A stretch of 37,008 bases of DNA from RBG-16-66-20 sp035499575. GTDB taxonomy: Bacteria; Pseudomonadota; Gammaproteobacteria; Burkholderiales; SG8-39. The stretch lies in assembly GCA_035499575.1 (NCBI GenBank), contig DATJYN010000152.1:1-37008 (forward strand). The letters run 5' to 3'. The notes beneath the pieces were generated by a model that did not search any database, was not told the DNA's origin, and worked only from the letters and a program-made list of their open reading frames with translations. Below are positions 17,616 through 26,043 of the stretch, one piece after another. The translations under genes and the position numbers were made by a program. Each line of letters begins with the position of its first letter. The first letter of the stretch is position 1.

Positions 17616-20156
17616 ATGCCGGATCCGATTCGGAAAATCGCCCTTTCGCGCTGTGCCGCGCAGTGGCTCGCGGCCGATCCCGCGCTGGCGGACGAGACCG
17701 CCACGCGCGGCCCGTTCAGCGCCGCGGAATTCGCCGCAGCGCTCGCCGGCTCGCGCGACGACGACGAGGCTGCTTTCAAGCGCCGCTTGCGGCGCCTGCG
17801 CCGGCGCGTGCTGCTGCGCGTGATGGCGCGCGACCTCGACGGCGCCGGCTCGCCCGCGGCGCGGCTGGCCGAGGTCTGTTCGACCATGAGCTTGCTCGCG
17901 GAGTTCACCATCCGCGCGGCGCTCGACTGGCTCGGGGAGGAAGATCTGGTCGTCGTCGCCATGGGCAAGCTGGGCGGCGGCGAGCTGAACGCCTCCTCCG
18001 ACATCGACCTGGTGTTCGTCCACCCCGGTATGCAGGAGGATCCTGCGGACCTGCGGCCGGTCGAGCGCAAGGCGCGCAAGCTGATCGCGCTGCTGAACGA
18101 CGTCACCGAGGACGGCTTCGTGTTCCGCGTCGACATGCGCCTGCGGCCGTACGGCGACTCCGGCGCGCTGGTGAGCAGCTTCGACGCGCTGGAGGCCTAT
18201 TTCGTCGCGCAGGGCCGCGAATGGGAGCGCTACGCCTGGATCAAGGCGCGGCCGATTTCCGGAAAACGCCACGCTGAACTCGCCGCCATCGTGCGGCCCT
18301 TCGTGTACCGCAAGTACCTCGACTACGGCACGCTCGAGGCGATGCGCCGCCTGCACGCCGAAGTGCGGCGCGACGTCGAGCGCCGCGAACTCGCCGAGCA
18401 CGTCAAGCTCGGGCCTGGCGGCATCCGCGAGATCGAGTTCATCGCGCAGGCGCTGCAGCTGGTGCGCGGCGGGCGCGACGCGGAACTGACCGCGCGGCCG
18501 ACGCTCGAGGTCCTCCATCTACTGTCCAGGAAGCGGTTCCTGCCTGAGGATGCGGCGCGGGAGCTGTCCGCCGCCTACGTGTTCCTGCGCAACGTCGAGC
18601 ACCGGCTGCAATATCTGGACGACGCGCAGACGCACGAGCTGCCGGTGGACGATGACGACCGTGCCCGCGTCGCGCAGATGGCGGATTTTTCCGACTGGGA
18701 TGCATTCCTGGCCGAGTTGAGCCGGCACCGGCAGGCGGTGACGCGGCAATTCCAGATGGTGTTCGCCGGGCCGCTCGCCGAGGCCGCGCCGAGGCCCTGG
18801 CCCGTGCATCCGCGCCTGGACGCGCTGCGCGCGAGCCAGCGCTACGCGCAGCTGCCGGACGACTCGCGGCGCCGGCTGGACGCGCTGATCCCGGCGCTCG
18901 CGCGGGCCGCGGCGGCGGCCCCGGACCCGGAGGCGACGCTCGCGCGCGGCGTCGACCTCATCGAAGCCATCGCCGGCCGCGCCGCCTACCTCGCGCTGCT
19001 CGCCGAGCGGCCCGAGGCGCTGGAGCGCGTCACGCGCATGATCGGCGCCTCGAGCTGGGCGGCCGACTACGTCACCCGGCACCCGCTTCTGCTGGACGAA
19101 CTGCTCGACGACCGGCTGCTGTACTCGGCGCCGGACTGGCGCGAGTTCGAGTCGGGCCTGCGCGCCGCGCTCGCCGCGGCGGAAGGCGACGTCGAGAGGC
19201 AGATGAACGCCGCGCGCGAGCAGCACCAGTCCCAGCTGTTCCGCCTGCTTGCGCAGGACCTGTCCGGCCTGCTCACGGTCGAAGTGCTCGCCGACCACCT
19301 GTCGCGCCTCGCCGACATCCTGCTCGATTGCTCCCTGCGCGCGTGCTGGAGCCAGGTCCCGGGCAGGCATCGCGAGCAGCCGAAGTTCGCGGTGATCGCC
19401 TACGGCAAGCTCGGCGGCAAGGAGCTCGGCTACGCCTCGGACCTGGACATCATCTTCATCTACGACGACGCCGACGAGCGCGCGGCGCAGAACTACGCGC
19501 GCCTCGCGCAGCGCTACAACAACTGGCTCACCCTGCGCACGTCGGCCGGCGCGCTGTTCGACACCGACCTGCAGCTGCGGCCCTCGGGATCGAGCGGGCT
19601 GCTGGTGTCCTCGCTCGCCGCCTTCGAGGAATACCAGGAGCGCGCCGCCTGGACCTGGGAACACCAGGCGCTCACGCGCGCGCGCCACTGCGCGGGCGAC
19701 GGGGACGTCGGCATGAAGTTCGAGAAAATAAGGGAAAAAATACTCAGGCGGCAAAGGGACGAGGCAGCTCTCGCCCGCGACGTGCTCGCCATGCGCGAGA
19801 AGCTGCACGCCGCGCACCCGAACCGGTCGGGCCTGTTCGACCTGAAGCACGACCGCGGCGGCATGATCGACATTGAGTTCGCGGTGCAGTTCCTCGTGCT
19901 CGCGCACGCGCACCGGCACCCGGAACTCACGCGGAACCTGGGCAATATCGCGCTATTGAAGATGTGTTCGGATTTAAATTTGATAGAAATGAAAACGGCG
20001 GAAGATTGCCGCAATGCCTACCGCAAGTTCCGCCGCCTGCAGCATGCGCTGCGCCTGAACGGCGCGAGCTACGCGCGGGTGCCGCCGGCGCAGGTAGCGC
20101 GCAAGTCGGCGGCGGTGCGCGGCCTCTGGCAGGCCGTCTTCGAACGCCATGCCTGA
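17616..20156 (+). CDS. glnE: Glutamine synthetase adenylyltransferase/deadenylyltransferase
   Basis: 846 residues with both catalytic halves: GKLGGGELNASSDIDLVF near residue 116 (adenylyl-removing domain) and GKLGGKELGYASDLDIIF near residue 596 (adenylyl-transferring domain). It attaches and removes AMP on glutamine synthetase in response to PII, regulating ammonia assimilation. The protein is about 100 residues shorter than the enterobacterial enzyme, mainly through a shorter N-terminus and tighter loops, with no missing motif. The ATG has no ribosome site and may be leaderless. Two short AT-rich patches (about 19709-19747 and 19952-19998) stand out against the very GC-rich gene but keep the frame and the conserved helices. 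Confidence 0.96.
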   Translation: MPDPIRKIALSRCAAQWLAADPALADETATRGPFSAAEFAAALAGSRDDDEAAFKRRLRRLRRRVLLRVMARDLDGAGSPAARLAEVCSTMSLLAEFTIRAALDWLGEEDLVVVAMGKLGGGELNASSDIDLVFVHPGMQEDPADLRPVERKARKLIALLNDVTEDGFVFRVDMRLRPYGDSGALVSSFDALEAYFVAQGREWERYAWIKARPISGKRHAELAAIVRPFVYRKYLDYGTLEAMRRLHAEVRRDVERRELAEHVKLGPGGIREIEFIAQALQLVRGGRDAELTARPTLEVLHLLSRKRFLPEDAARELSAAYVFLRNVEHRLQYLDDAQTHELPVDDDDRARVAQMADFSDWDAFLAELSRHRQAVTRQFQMVFAGPLAEAAPRPWPVHPRLDALRASQRYAQLPDDSRRRLDALIPALARAAAAAPDPEATLARGVDLIEAIAGRAAYLALLAERPEALERVTRMIGASSWAADYVTRHPLLLDELLDDRLLYSAPDWREFESGLRAALAAAEGDVERQMNAAREQHQSQLFRLLAQDLSGLLTVEVLADHLSRLADILLDCSLRACWSQVPGRHREQPKFAVIAYGKLGGKELGYASDLDIIFIYDDADERAAQNYARLAQRYNNWLTLRTSAGALFDTDLQLRPSGSSGLLVSSLAAFEEYQERAAWTWEHQALTRARHCAGDGDVGMKFEKIREKILRRQRDEAALARDVLAMREKLHAAHPNRSGLFDLKHDRGGMIDIEFAVQFLVLAHAHRHPELTRNLGNIALLKMCSDLNLIEMKTAEDCRNAYRKFRRLQHALRLNGASYARVPPAQVARKSAAVRGLWQAVFERHA

Positions 20157-20165
20157 ACGCGTCGG

Positions 20166-20486
20166 CTAGTCTTTGACGACTTCGATGTAAAAGGCGTGGC
20201 AGGCGCCGTCGAACATGCCGGGCGCCAGCGACGCCGCCGCGATCAGGGAGAGATTGATCACCGCGCCGGCGATCAGCAGCGCGCCGCGCGCGCCGCGCCG
20301 GAAGGCGTGCAGCCCGGAGAGGCAGCCAATCGCGGCGAGGATCACGCCGAGGATCAGCGAGTAGCGGTAGTTGTCCGCGCCGGCGCGCGTCGAGTCGAAA
20401 ATGAACGCGCAAATCGCCGGCAGCTGCAGCCAGGAAAGCACGCCGAACACCAGCGCAACGACTGCGGAAAACGTCGGGCCGTCCAC
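20166..20486 (-). CDS. Small membrane protein of unknown function
   Basis: 106 residues with three predicted membrane segments: about residues 7-28, 43-62 and 69-88. A charged segment (HAFRRGARG) lies between the second and third, placing that loop in the cytoplasm if the positive-inside rule holds. I do not recognise a family. It ends nine bases from the convergent glnE stop and follows the 88-residue gene by six bases, so it is probably the last gene of the regulator operon. ArsR/SdpR-type regulators are often paired with a membrane protein, but this one does not obviously match SdpI. Confidence 0.65.
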   Translation of the reverse strand: MDGPTFSAVVALVFGVLSWLQLPAICAFIFDSTRAGADNYRYSLILGVILAAIGCLSGLHAFRRGARGALLIAGAVINLSLIAAASLAPGMFDGACHAFYIEVVKD

Positions 20487-20492
20487 GGCGGG

Positions 20493-20759
20493 CTAGCGGG
20501 CGCGCGGCTTGCGCAGGTTCGGATTCGCCATGTCCAGGTCGGCCTTCACCTTTTCGCGGCTGCGCTCATAGACGATCTCGCGGCCCATGATGCTGCCCGC
20601 ATAGGCCAGGCCGTTGCGCGTCGGCGCCAGCACGCACTTCATGCTGTGCATGCCCTGGCCGATCACCACCTCGACCGCCTCGGCGCGCTTGCTGAACACC
20701 ACGACCTCCATCGTCTTGCCGGTTTCGGTGATGCGCACGGTGATCTTCTCGTCGTTCAT
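20493..20759 (-). CDS. Conserved-looking 88-residue soluble protein, unknown function
   Basis: 88 residues from ATG 20759, with GCGAGG about 9 bases upstream; a longer frame to 20789 would start at the regulator's stop and looks less likely. It is basic at its C-terminus (NPNLRKPRAR) and otherwise a compact alpha/beta sequence: ITVRITETGKTMEVVVFSKR, then a segment with MHSMKCVLAPTRNGLAYAGS and REIVYERSREKVKADLD. I do not recognise a domain. It lies 29 bases after the ArsR-type gene and six before the membrane-protein gene, suggesting one transcript whose control comes from the regulator. Confidence 0.7.
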   Translation of the reverse strand: MNDEKITVRITETGKTMEVVVFSKRAEAVEVVIGQGMHSMKCVLAPTRNGLAYAGSIMGREIVYERSREKVKADLDMANPNLRKPRAR

Positions 20760-20788
20760 GGCAGGCCTCGCTTGCGCGAAGCCTAGCA

Positions 20789-21109
20789 CTAGATGGCTTC
20801 GCGCGGCGCGCGCATGACCTGCGGCTCGCGCCGCAGCGGTCCGTCCACTTCGGAGGCGAAGCGCGCGAGCGCGCCCAGCAGGGCGTCTCGATTCAGCCGG
20901 TACAGCACGCGCTGCCCCTGCCGTTCCGCCGATACCAGGCCGGCCTGCTGCAGCACGGAGAGGTGGCGCGAGATCGCGGGCGGGCTCATGCCGAAGCGCG
21001 CGGCGAGGTCGGAAGTGGACAGCGCGGTCTGCGCGAGGAACGCGAGGATCTGCCGCCGCGGCAGCGAGGCGAGCGCCTGGAAGATGCCGTCCATAGAATT
21101 AACATTCAT
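20789..21109 (-). CDS. ArsR/SdpR-family winged-helix repressor
   Basis: 106 residues. The winged helix is clear: IFQALASLPRRQILAFLAQ, TSDLAARFGMSPPAISRHLSVLQQAGLVSAERQGQRVLYRLN. There are no cysteines or histidine clusters of a metal site, so SdpR-like autorepression fits better than metal sensing. The ATG at 21109 lies inside a palindrome; a second in-frame ATG at 21094 (MDGIFQAL) matches the usual family start more closely and would leave the palindrome as an untranslated operator. Neither has a ribosome site. It heads a three-gene minus-strand unit and is divergent from ilvE, so it could affect ilvE as well. Confidence 0.9.
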   Translation of the reverse strand: MNVNSMDGIFQALASLPRRQILAFLAQTALSTSDLAARFGMSPPAISRHLSVLQQAGLVSAERQGQRVLYRLNRDALLGALARFASEVDGPLRREPQVMRAPREAI

Positions 21110-21115
21110 GTTAAT
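21098..21115. promoter_or_regulatory. Palindromic operator candidate for the ArsR-type repressor
   Basis: ATTAACAT-TC-ATGTTAAT is a perfect 8-bp inverted repeat with a two-base centre, AT-rich in a GC-rich window, lying on the first ATG of the ArsR-type gene and in the divergent region with ilvE. SdpR/ArsR-type repressors bind imperfect palindromes of this size at their own promoters, so autoregulation is the simplest reading. No footprint data exist here. Confidence 0.55.
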
Positions 21116-21179
21116 AGTCTAGTGCTTTGCCGGCGGCTATGGTTAGAATGGCGCCGTCCATTCAAGGAGAATCTGTTTC

Positions 21180-22145
21180 ATGGCAAAGGCAAAGGCGCCC
21201 GCGGCGCTATCGATGGCGGACCGCGACGGCTGGATCTGGTACGACGGCAAGCTGGTGCCCTGGCGCTCGGCCACCACGCACGTGCTGACCCATTCCCTGC
21301 ACTACGGCCTGGCGGTCTTCGAGGGCGTGCGCGCCTACAAGACGGTCAGCGGCACGCAGATCTACCGGCTGCGCGAGCACACGCAGCGGCTGTTCAACTC
21401 GGGACACATCTACATGATGAAGATCCCGTACAGCATCGAGCGCCTGATGCAGGCGCACGTCGACGTGGTCGCCGCCAACGGCCACGAGGCCTGCTACATC
21501 CGCCCGATCGCGTTCTACGGCTCGGAGAAGATGGGCGTGTCGCCGGTCGGCGCCAGGGTGCACGTCGCCATCGCCGCCTGGCCCTGGGGCGCCTATCTCG
21601 GGCCCGAGGCGCTCAACAAGGGCATCCGCGTGAAAACCGCCTCGGTCGCACGCCACCATGTCAACGTGACCATGGCGCGCGCAAAGATGTCCGGCACCTA
21701 CCCGAACTCGGTACTGGCGACGCTGGAAGCCACCCAGCACGGCTACGACGAGGGCCTGCTGCTCGACGTGGACGGCTTCGTCGCCGAAGGCGCGGGCGAG
21801 AACATCTTCGTCATCAAGGACGGCGTGATCTACGAACCCGAGCTCACCTCGGCGCTGACCGGCATCACGCGCACCTCGGTGATCGAGCTGGCCGAAGGCC
21901 TCGGCTACCAGGTCGTGGCCAAGCGCCTGACGCGCGACGACATCTACATCGCCGACGAGTGCTTCTTCACCGGCACCGCCGCCGAAGTCACGCCGATCCG
22001 CGAGCTCGACGGGCGCCAGATCGGCGCCGGCAAGGCGGGCCCGATCACCAAGGCGCTGCAGAAGGCGTTCTTCGACGTGGTCACCGGCAAGGACCGCAAG
22101 CACAAGCACTGGCTGACGCCGGTGCCGATGAAGAGGAAAAAATGA
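21180..22145 (+). CDS. ilvE: Branched-chain amino acid aminotransferase
   Basis: 321 residues, PLP fold-type IV. The product has HYGLAVFEGVRAY near residue 41, the lysine that binds PLP in RAKMSGTYPNS at about residue 169, and GFVAEGAGENIFVI and FFTGTAAEVTPI further on, all as in IlvE of the class that includes E. coli. It transfers the amino group between glutamate and the branched-chain 2-oxo acids, the last biosynthetic step for valine, leucine and isoleucine. AAGGAGA lies 8 to 10 bases before the ATG. It shares a 4-base ATGA overlap with the zinc-finger gene behind it and heads the six-gene plus-strand run. Confidence 0.97.
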   Translation: MAKAKAPAALSMADRDGWIWYDGKLVPWRSATTHVLTHSLHYGLAVFEGVRAYKTVSGTQIYRLREHTQRLFNSGHIYMMKIPYSIERLMQAHVDVVAANGHEACYIRPIAFYGSEKMGVSPVGARVHVAIAAWPWGAYLGPEALNKGIRVKTASVARHHVNVTMARAKMSGTYPNSVLATLEATQHGYDEGLLLDVDGFVAEGAGENIFVIKDGVIYEPELTSALTGITRTSVIELAEGLGYQVVAKRLTRDDIYIADECFFTGTAAEVTPIRELDGRQIGAGKAGPITKALQKAFFDVVTGKDRKHKHWLTPVPMKRKK

Positions 22146-22336
22146 GCGGCGCGGACACGGCACGCCGGGTCGAGCTGACGGAGAAGGACCTGCCGCTGCA
22201 CTGCCCGATGTCGGGTTCGCCGCTCTGGGCCCGGCATCCGCGCGTGTTTCTCGACGTGACGAAGACCGGTGAGGCCCTGTGCCCGTACTGCGGCACGAAG
22301 TATCTGTACAAAGGCAGCGCCCCCAAAGGTCACTGA
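22142..22336 (+). CDS. Small zf-CHCC zinc-finger protein
   Basis: 64 residues, the short form found next to ilvE in many betaproteobacteria. Cys21, His32, Cys47 and Cys50 (HCPMSG, RHPRVFLDV, LCPYCGTKY) make a CHCC zinc site of the NDUFS6 type. Function is unproven; in mitochondria the homologous fold sits in complex I. It overlaps ilvE by four bases, and its own stop TGA overlaps the ribosome site used by waaF (GAGGG at 22335-22339). Confidence 0.9.
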   Translation: MSGADTARRVELTEKDLPLHCPMSGSPLWARHPRVFLDVTKTGEALCPYCGTKYLYKGSAPKGH

Positions 22337-22347
22337 GGGCCACTAGC

Positions 22348-23313
22348 CTGACGCGCCTCCTCGTCGTCGCACCGAACTGGATCGGCGACGCGCTGATGGC
22401 GCAGCCGTTGCTGGCGAAACTGCGCGCCGGCAATTCCGCAGGCCGCATCGAAGCCCTCGCGCCTCCCTGGGTGGCGCCGGTCCTCCGCCGCATGCCCGAG
22501 GTGGATGAAGTGCTCGAAGCCGACCTGCGCCACGGCGAATTGCAGCTCGGCGACCGCTGGCGCCTGGGCCGCATGCTGAAGGAACGCGGCTACGGCGCGG
22601 CATACGTCCTCCCGAACACGATGAAATCCGCGCTGGCGCCCTCGTTCGCCCGCATCCCGTTGCGCGTCGGCTACCTCGGCGAATCGCGCGTCGGCCTGCT
22701 GAACAGGATCCACAAGGCGAAGTCGCCCGGCGAGCCGATGCCGCTGCACTACGCGCGGCTCGCGGAAGAGCCGGGCGTCGAGCCGGCGCTTCCCCTGCCT
22801 TTCGCGTGCTTGTCTTTCGATCCGGCAAAAGCAAAGGCGACGGCCGGACGCTTCGGCCTCTCGGGCAGCTATACGGTGTTTTGCCCCGGCGCGGAATACG
22901 GCCCGGCCAAGCGCTGGCCCTATTTCAACGAGCTCGCCGCGAAACTGGGCTCGCAGGTCGTGGTGCTTGGTTCAGCGGGCGACCTGAAAGACAACAAGGA
23001 CATGCCCGGCAGGAATCTCATCGGCAAAACCACGCTGGATGAAGCCATCGACCTCGTTGCCGGCGCGGCGGCGGTGGTGTCGAACGATTCCGGGCTGATG
23101 CACGTCGCCGCAGCGCTCGGCAGGCCCCTGGTCGCGCTGTTCGGCTCATCCAGCCCGGAACACACGCCGCCGCAATCGCCGGCGGCGCGCGTGCTCTGGC
23201 TGAAGATCGATTGCAGCCCCTGCTTCGAGCGCGTCTGCCCGCTCGGCCATTTCCGCTGCATGAAGGAGATGACGGCGGAGCGCGTGCTGGCCGAAGTGAG
23301 GGCCCTCGCATGA
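22348..23313 (+). CDS. waaF: Lipopolysaccharide heptosyltransferase II, probable CTG start
   Basis: 321 residues from CTG 22348. The family N-terminus is M-x-I-L-V-V-x-P-x-W-[IV]-G-D, and here TRLLVVAPNWIGDALMAQ follows directly on the CTG, which has GAGGG at 22335-22339 eight bases upstream. The only other in-frame candidate upstream is a GTG at 22279 inside the preceding gene, adding 23 residues unlike any WaaF; the first ATG downstream would delete the Rossmann motif. Later features are FCPGAEYGPAKRWP, VVSNDSGLMHVAAALGRPLVALFGSSSPEHTPP and a C-terminal CSPCFERVCPLGHFRCM. It adds the second L-glycero-D-manno-heptose to LPS inner core at the cytoplasmic face. Confidence 0.93.
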   Translation: MTRLLVVAPNWIGDALMAQPLLAKLRAGNSAGRIEALAPPWVAPVLRRMPEVDEVLEADLRHGELQLGDRWRLGRMLKERGYGAAYVLPNTMKSALAPSFARIPLRVGYLGESRVGLLNRIHKAKSPGEPMPLHYARLAEEPGVEPALPLPFACLSFDPAKAKATAGRFGLSGSYTVFCPGAEYGPAKRWPYFNELAAKLGSQVVVLGSAGDLKDNKDMPGRNLIGKTTLDEAIDLVAGAAAVVSNDSGLMHVAAALGRPLVALFGSSSPEHTPPQSPAARVLWLKIDCSPCFERVCPLGHFRCMKEMTAERVLAEVRALA

Positions 23314-23753
23314 GCACGAAGATCTTCCCCACCGCGCAGGATGCCGAAAGCGCCTTCTACGAAGCGCTCGAGCGCGCCGACCTGGAGGCGATGATGGCGG
23401 TCTGGTCGGAGGACGAGGAAATCGTCTGCGTGCATCCGGCCGGCCAGCGGCTCGCCGGCCAGGCGCAGGTGCGAGCGGCCTGGCGCCAGATGTTCGCCGG
23501 CGGCCCCGGCATGCGCGTGCAGGTCGGCCAGCAGGTGGTGGTGGCCGGGATGATGGTCGCGGTGCACAGCGTGCATGAAAACATCACGGTCGCGGGGGAG
23601 CAGCGCGCCCGGCCGCCGATAGTGGCGACCAACGTCTACCTGCGCACGCCGGCCGGCTGGCGCATGATTGCGCACCACGCCTCGCCCGCCACCGGCGAGC
23701 CGGCATCGGACCCGGCGCCCGCCGATCCTGCCGCGCCCAAAATCCTTCATTGA
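23310..23753 (+). CDS. NTF2/SnoaL-like fold protein
   Basis: 147 residues, starting ATG 23310 in an ATGA overlap with waaF. The pattern is that of the SnoaL-like family: ESAFYEALERADLEAMMAVWSEDEEIVCVHPAG, AAWRQMFAG, and TNVYLRTPAGWRMIAHHAS. The fold binds small ligands in a cone-shaped cavity; the family includes isomerases, hydratases and proteins with no known activity, and nothing here picks one out. The C-terminal 25 residues are Pro/Ala-rich and probably disordered. It sits between LPS and sugar-phosphate genes, which may be coincidence. Confidence 0.8.
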   Translation: MSTKIFPTAQDAESAFYEALERADLEAMMAVWSEDEEIVCVHPAGQRLAGQAQVRAAWRQMFAGGPGMRVQVGQQVVVAGMMVAVHSVHENITVAGEQRARPPIVATNVYLRTPAGWRMIAHHASPATGEPASDPAPADPAAPKILH

Positions 23754-24673
23754 CTCCGTACCGGGCACCCTGGTGGCTGCCGGGCGGCCACCTGCAGACC
23801 ATCGCCGCGGCGCTCGCGCCGGCACCGCACATCGCCTGGCGCCGCGAGCGCTGGGACACGCCGGACGGCGATTTCATCGACTTGGACTGGGCCGAACCCG
23901 CCGCCAGCGGCGAGGGCCCGCTGGTCGCACTGTTCCACGGCCTGGAAGGCAGCTCGGCAAGCCACTATGCGCGCACGTTCGCCGCGCACGCGCTCCAAGT
24001 CGGTTGGCGCTGCGTGGTGCCGCATTTCCGCGGCTGCTCCGGCGAACTCAACCGCCTGCCGCGCGCTTACCATTCCGGCGACAGCGCCGAAATCGGCTGG
24101 ATCCTTGAGCGGTTGCAGGCGCGCCACGCCGTCGGCGTTTCCCTCGGCGGCAACGCGTTGCTGAAATGCCTCGGCGAACAGGGCACCAACGCCCGCATCT
24201 CGCGCGCCGTCGCCATTTCCGCGCCGCTCGACCTGGCCGCAGCCGGGCGCGCGCTCGACCGGGGCCTGAGCCGGCGCATCTACACCCGCATGTTCCTGAA
24301 GACCCTGAAGAGGAAATCCTTCGAGAAACTGCGCAGGCATCCCGGCCTGATCGATGCGGACCGGCTGCGCCGGGCGGGCACGTTCTGGGAATTCGACGAC
24401 ACGGTCACCGCGCCGCTGCACGGCTTCCTCGGCGCCGACGACTACTGGGCGCGCTCCTCCAGCACCGCGTACCTCGCCCGGATCCGCATTCCGGTCCTGG
24501 TGCTGAACGCGCGCAACGACCCGTTCCTGCCGGAGGCCGCACTGCCGAAAGCGAACCGTGATATACCGCCGAACGTGACATTGGAATTTCCGCGAACCGG
24601 CGGCCACGCCGGCTTTCCCGGCCGCGGCCGCTGGCTGGCGCGGCGCGCTTTCGAATTTCTCGCCCCGGCATGA
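23750..24673 (+). CDS. YheT-type alpha/beta hydrolase, TTG start
   Basis: 307 residues from a TTG at 23750 overlapping the preceding stop (TTGA). The N-terminus TPYRAPWWLPGGHLQTI is the signature entry of the YheT family. LFHGLEGSS is the oxyanion loop, GVSLGGNALLKCLGE near residue 128 holds the nucleophilic serine, NARNDPFLP carries the acid and GGHAGFPG the histidine. Family members are esterase-like hydrolases or acyltransferases of unknown physiological substrate. It overlaps algC-type gene by four bases. The TTG is well supported because the conserved motif begins at the third residue. Confidence 0.9.
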   Translation: MTPYRAPWWLPGGHLQTIAAALAPAPHIAWRRERWDTPDGDFIDLDWAEPAASGEGPLVALFHGLEGSSASHYARTFAAHALQVGWRCVVPHFRGCSGELNRLPRAYHSGDSAEIGWILERLQARHAVGVSLGGNALLKCLGEQGTNARISRAVAISAPLDLAAAGRALDRGLSRRIYTRMFLKTLKRKSFEKLRRHPGLIDADRLRRAGTFWEFDDTVTAPLHGFLGADDYWARSSSTAYLARIRIPVLVLNARNDPFLPEAALPKANRDIPPNVTLEFPRTGGHAGFPGRGRWLARRAFEFLAPA

Positions 24674-26043
24674 ACGTCCCGGCGGAGATCTTCCGCGCCT
24701 ACGACATCCGCGGCATCGCCGGCACTTTGCTCTCGGCCGCGGTGGTGCGCGACGTCGGCCGCGCGCTCGGCAGCCTCGGCCGCGAGCGCGGCGCGCCGGC
24801 ATTCGCCGTGGGGCGCGACGGCCGGCTCTCCAGCCCGGAGTTGTCGGCCGCACTGATGGACGGCTTGAACGCGGCGGGCGCCGATGTGGTCGAGCTGGGC
24901 GTCGTGCCCACGCCGGTGACCTATTTCGCCGCCTACCATCTCGGCTGCCGCAGCGCCGTGATGCTGACCGGCAGCCACAATCCCGGCGAATACAACGGTC
25001 TGAAAATGGTCGTGGCGGGCGAGACCCTGTCCGGCGAGGAAATCCAGGATCTGCGCAAGCGCGTGGAAGCCGGGCGCCACGAGTCCGGCGCAGGCAAGCG
25101 CACGCGCGCCGGCGTACTCGACGCCTATGTCGCGCGCATCGCCGGCGACGTCAAGCTCGCGCGGCCGTTCCGCGTGGCGATCGACTGCGGCAATGGCGTC
25201 GCCGGGGTCGTTGCGCCGCGCCTGTTCCGGCTGCTCGGCTGCGAGGTCACGGAGTTGTTCTCGGAAGTCGACGGGCGCTTTCCGAACCACCACCCCGATC
25301 CGTCGAAGCTGGAGAATCTCTCGGCGTTGGTCGCGGAACTGAAGGCCGGCCGGGCCGAACTCGGCCTGGCCTTCGACGGCGACGCGGACCGGCTCGGCGT
25401 CGTCACCAAGGGCGGCCAGATCATTTTTCCAGACCGCCAGCTGATGCTCTACGCCAAGGACGTGCTGTCGCGCAACCCAGGCGCCGAGATCATCTACGAC
25501 GTCAAATGCACCCGTCTGCTCGCGCCCTGGATCGAGCGCCACGGCGGGCGCCCGGTGACCTGGAAGACCGGCCATTCGCTCATCAAGGCCAAGCTGAAAG
25601 CCTCGGGCGCGCCGCTCGCCGGAGAGATGTCCGGCCACATTTTTTTCAAGGAGCGCTGGTATGGCTTCGACGACGCGCTCTACTGCGGGGCCAGATTGCT
25701 CGAAATTCTTTCCAGAGAAAAAGACCCGAATGAAACGCTGGAAAAATTGCCGGACGCGCCGTCGACGCCGGAGCTGAACTGGAAGCTCGCGGAAGGCGAG
25801 CCGCATGCCATCGTCGAAAAGCTGCAGCGCGCCAATCCGTTCGTGCGTGCGCGCCGGGTGCTGACGATCGACGGCGTGCGCGCGGAATACGCGGACGGCT
25901 TCGGCCTGGCGCGCGCTTCGAACACCACGCCGGCGCTGGTGCTGCGCTTCGAGGGGGACGACGCGGACGCGCTGAAGCGCATCCAGGACGACTTCCGCAG
26001 TGCGCTCCAGCCGATGAAGCCGGACCTGCCGCTGCCCTTCTAG
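24670..26043 (+). CDS. Phosphomannomutase/phosphoglucomutase
   Basis: 457 residues, alpha-D-phosphohexomutase family, with the bacterial AlgC/ManB architecture: IFRAYDIRGIAG at the N-terminus, the catalytic phosphoserine in TGSHNPGEYNG (Ser102), the metal-binding loop FDGDADRLG near residues 234-242, and the sugar-binding GEMSGHIFFKERW near residue 318. It converts mannose-6-P to mannose-1-P and glucose-6-P to glucose-1-P for LPS and exopolysaccharide sugars. ATGA overlap with the YheT-type gene. Its stop TAG shares CTAG with the stop of the convergent rhlE, so the two genes overlap by four bases. Confidence 0.95.
   Translation: MNVPAEIFRAYDIRGIAGTLLSAAVVRDVGRALGSLGRERGAPAFAVGRDGRLSSPELSAALMDGLNAAGADVVELGVVPTPVTYFAAYHLGCRSAVMLTGSHNPGEYNGLKMVVAGETLSGEEIQDLRKRVEAGRHESGAGKRTRAGVLDAYVARIAGDVKLARPFRVAIDCGNGVAGVVAPRLFRLLGCEVTELFSEVDGRFPNHHPDPSKLENLSALVAELKAGRAELGLAFDGDADRLGVVTKGGQIIFPDRQLMLYAKDVLSRNPGAEIIYDVKCTRLLAPWIERHGGRPVTWKTGHSLIKAKLKASGAPLAGEMSGHIFFKERWYGFDDALYCGARLLEILSREKDPNETLEKLPDAPSTPELNWKLAEGEPHAIVEKLQRANPFVRARRVLTIDGVRAEYADGFGLARASNTTPALVLRFEGDDADALKRIQDDFRSALQPMKPDLPLPF

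Noticed and set aside
19956..19990. Internal promoter in the AT-rich part of glnE
   Set aside because: TTGAAG is present but no -10 lies at 16-18 bases, and no gene starts downstream in that direction before the stop.
20040..20060. glnE suspected to be truncated because it is shorter than the enterobacterial protein
   Set aside because: Both catalytic domains and the C-terminal helices are present; the reduced length is spread over loops and the N-terminus.
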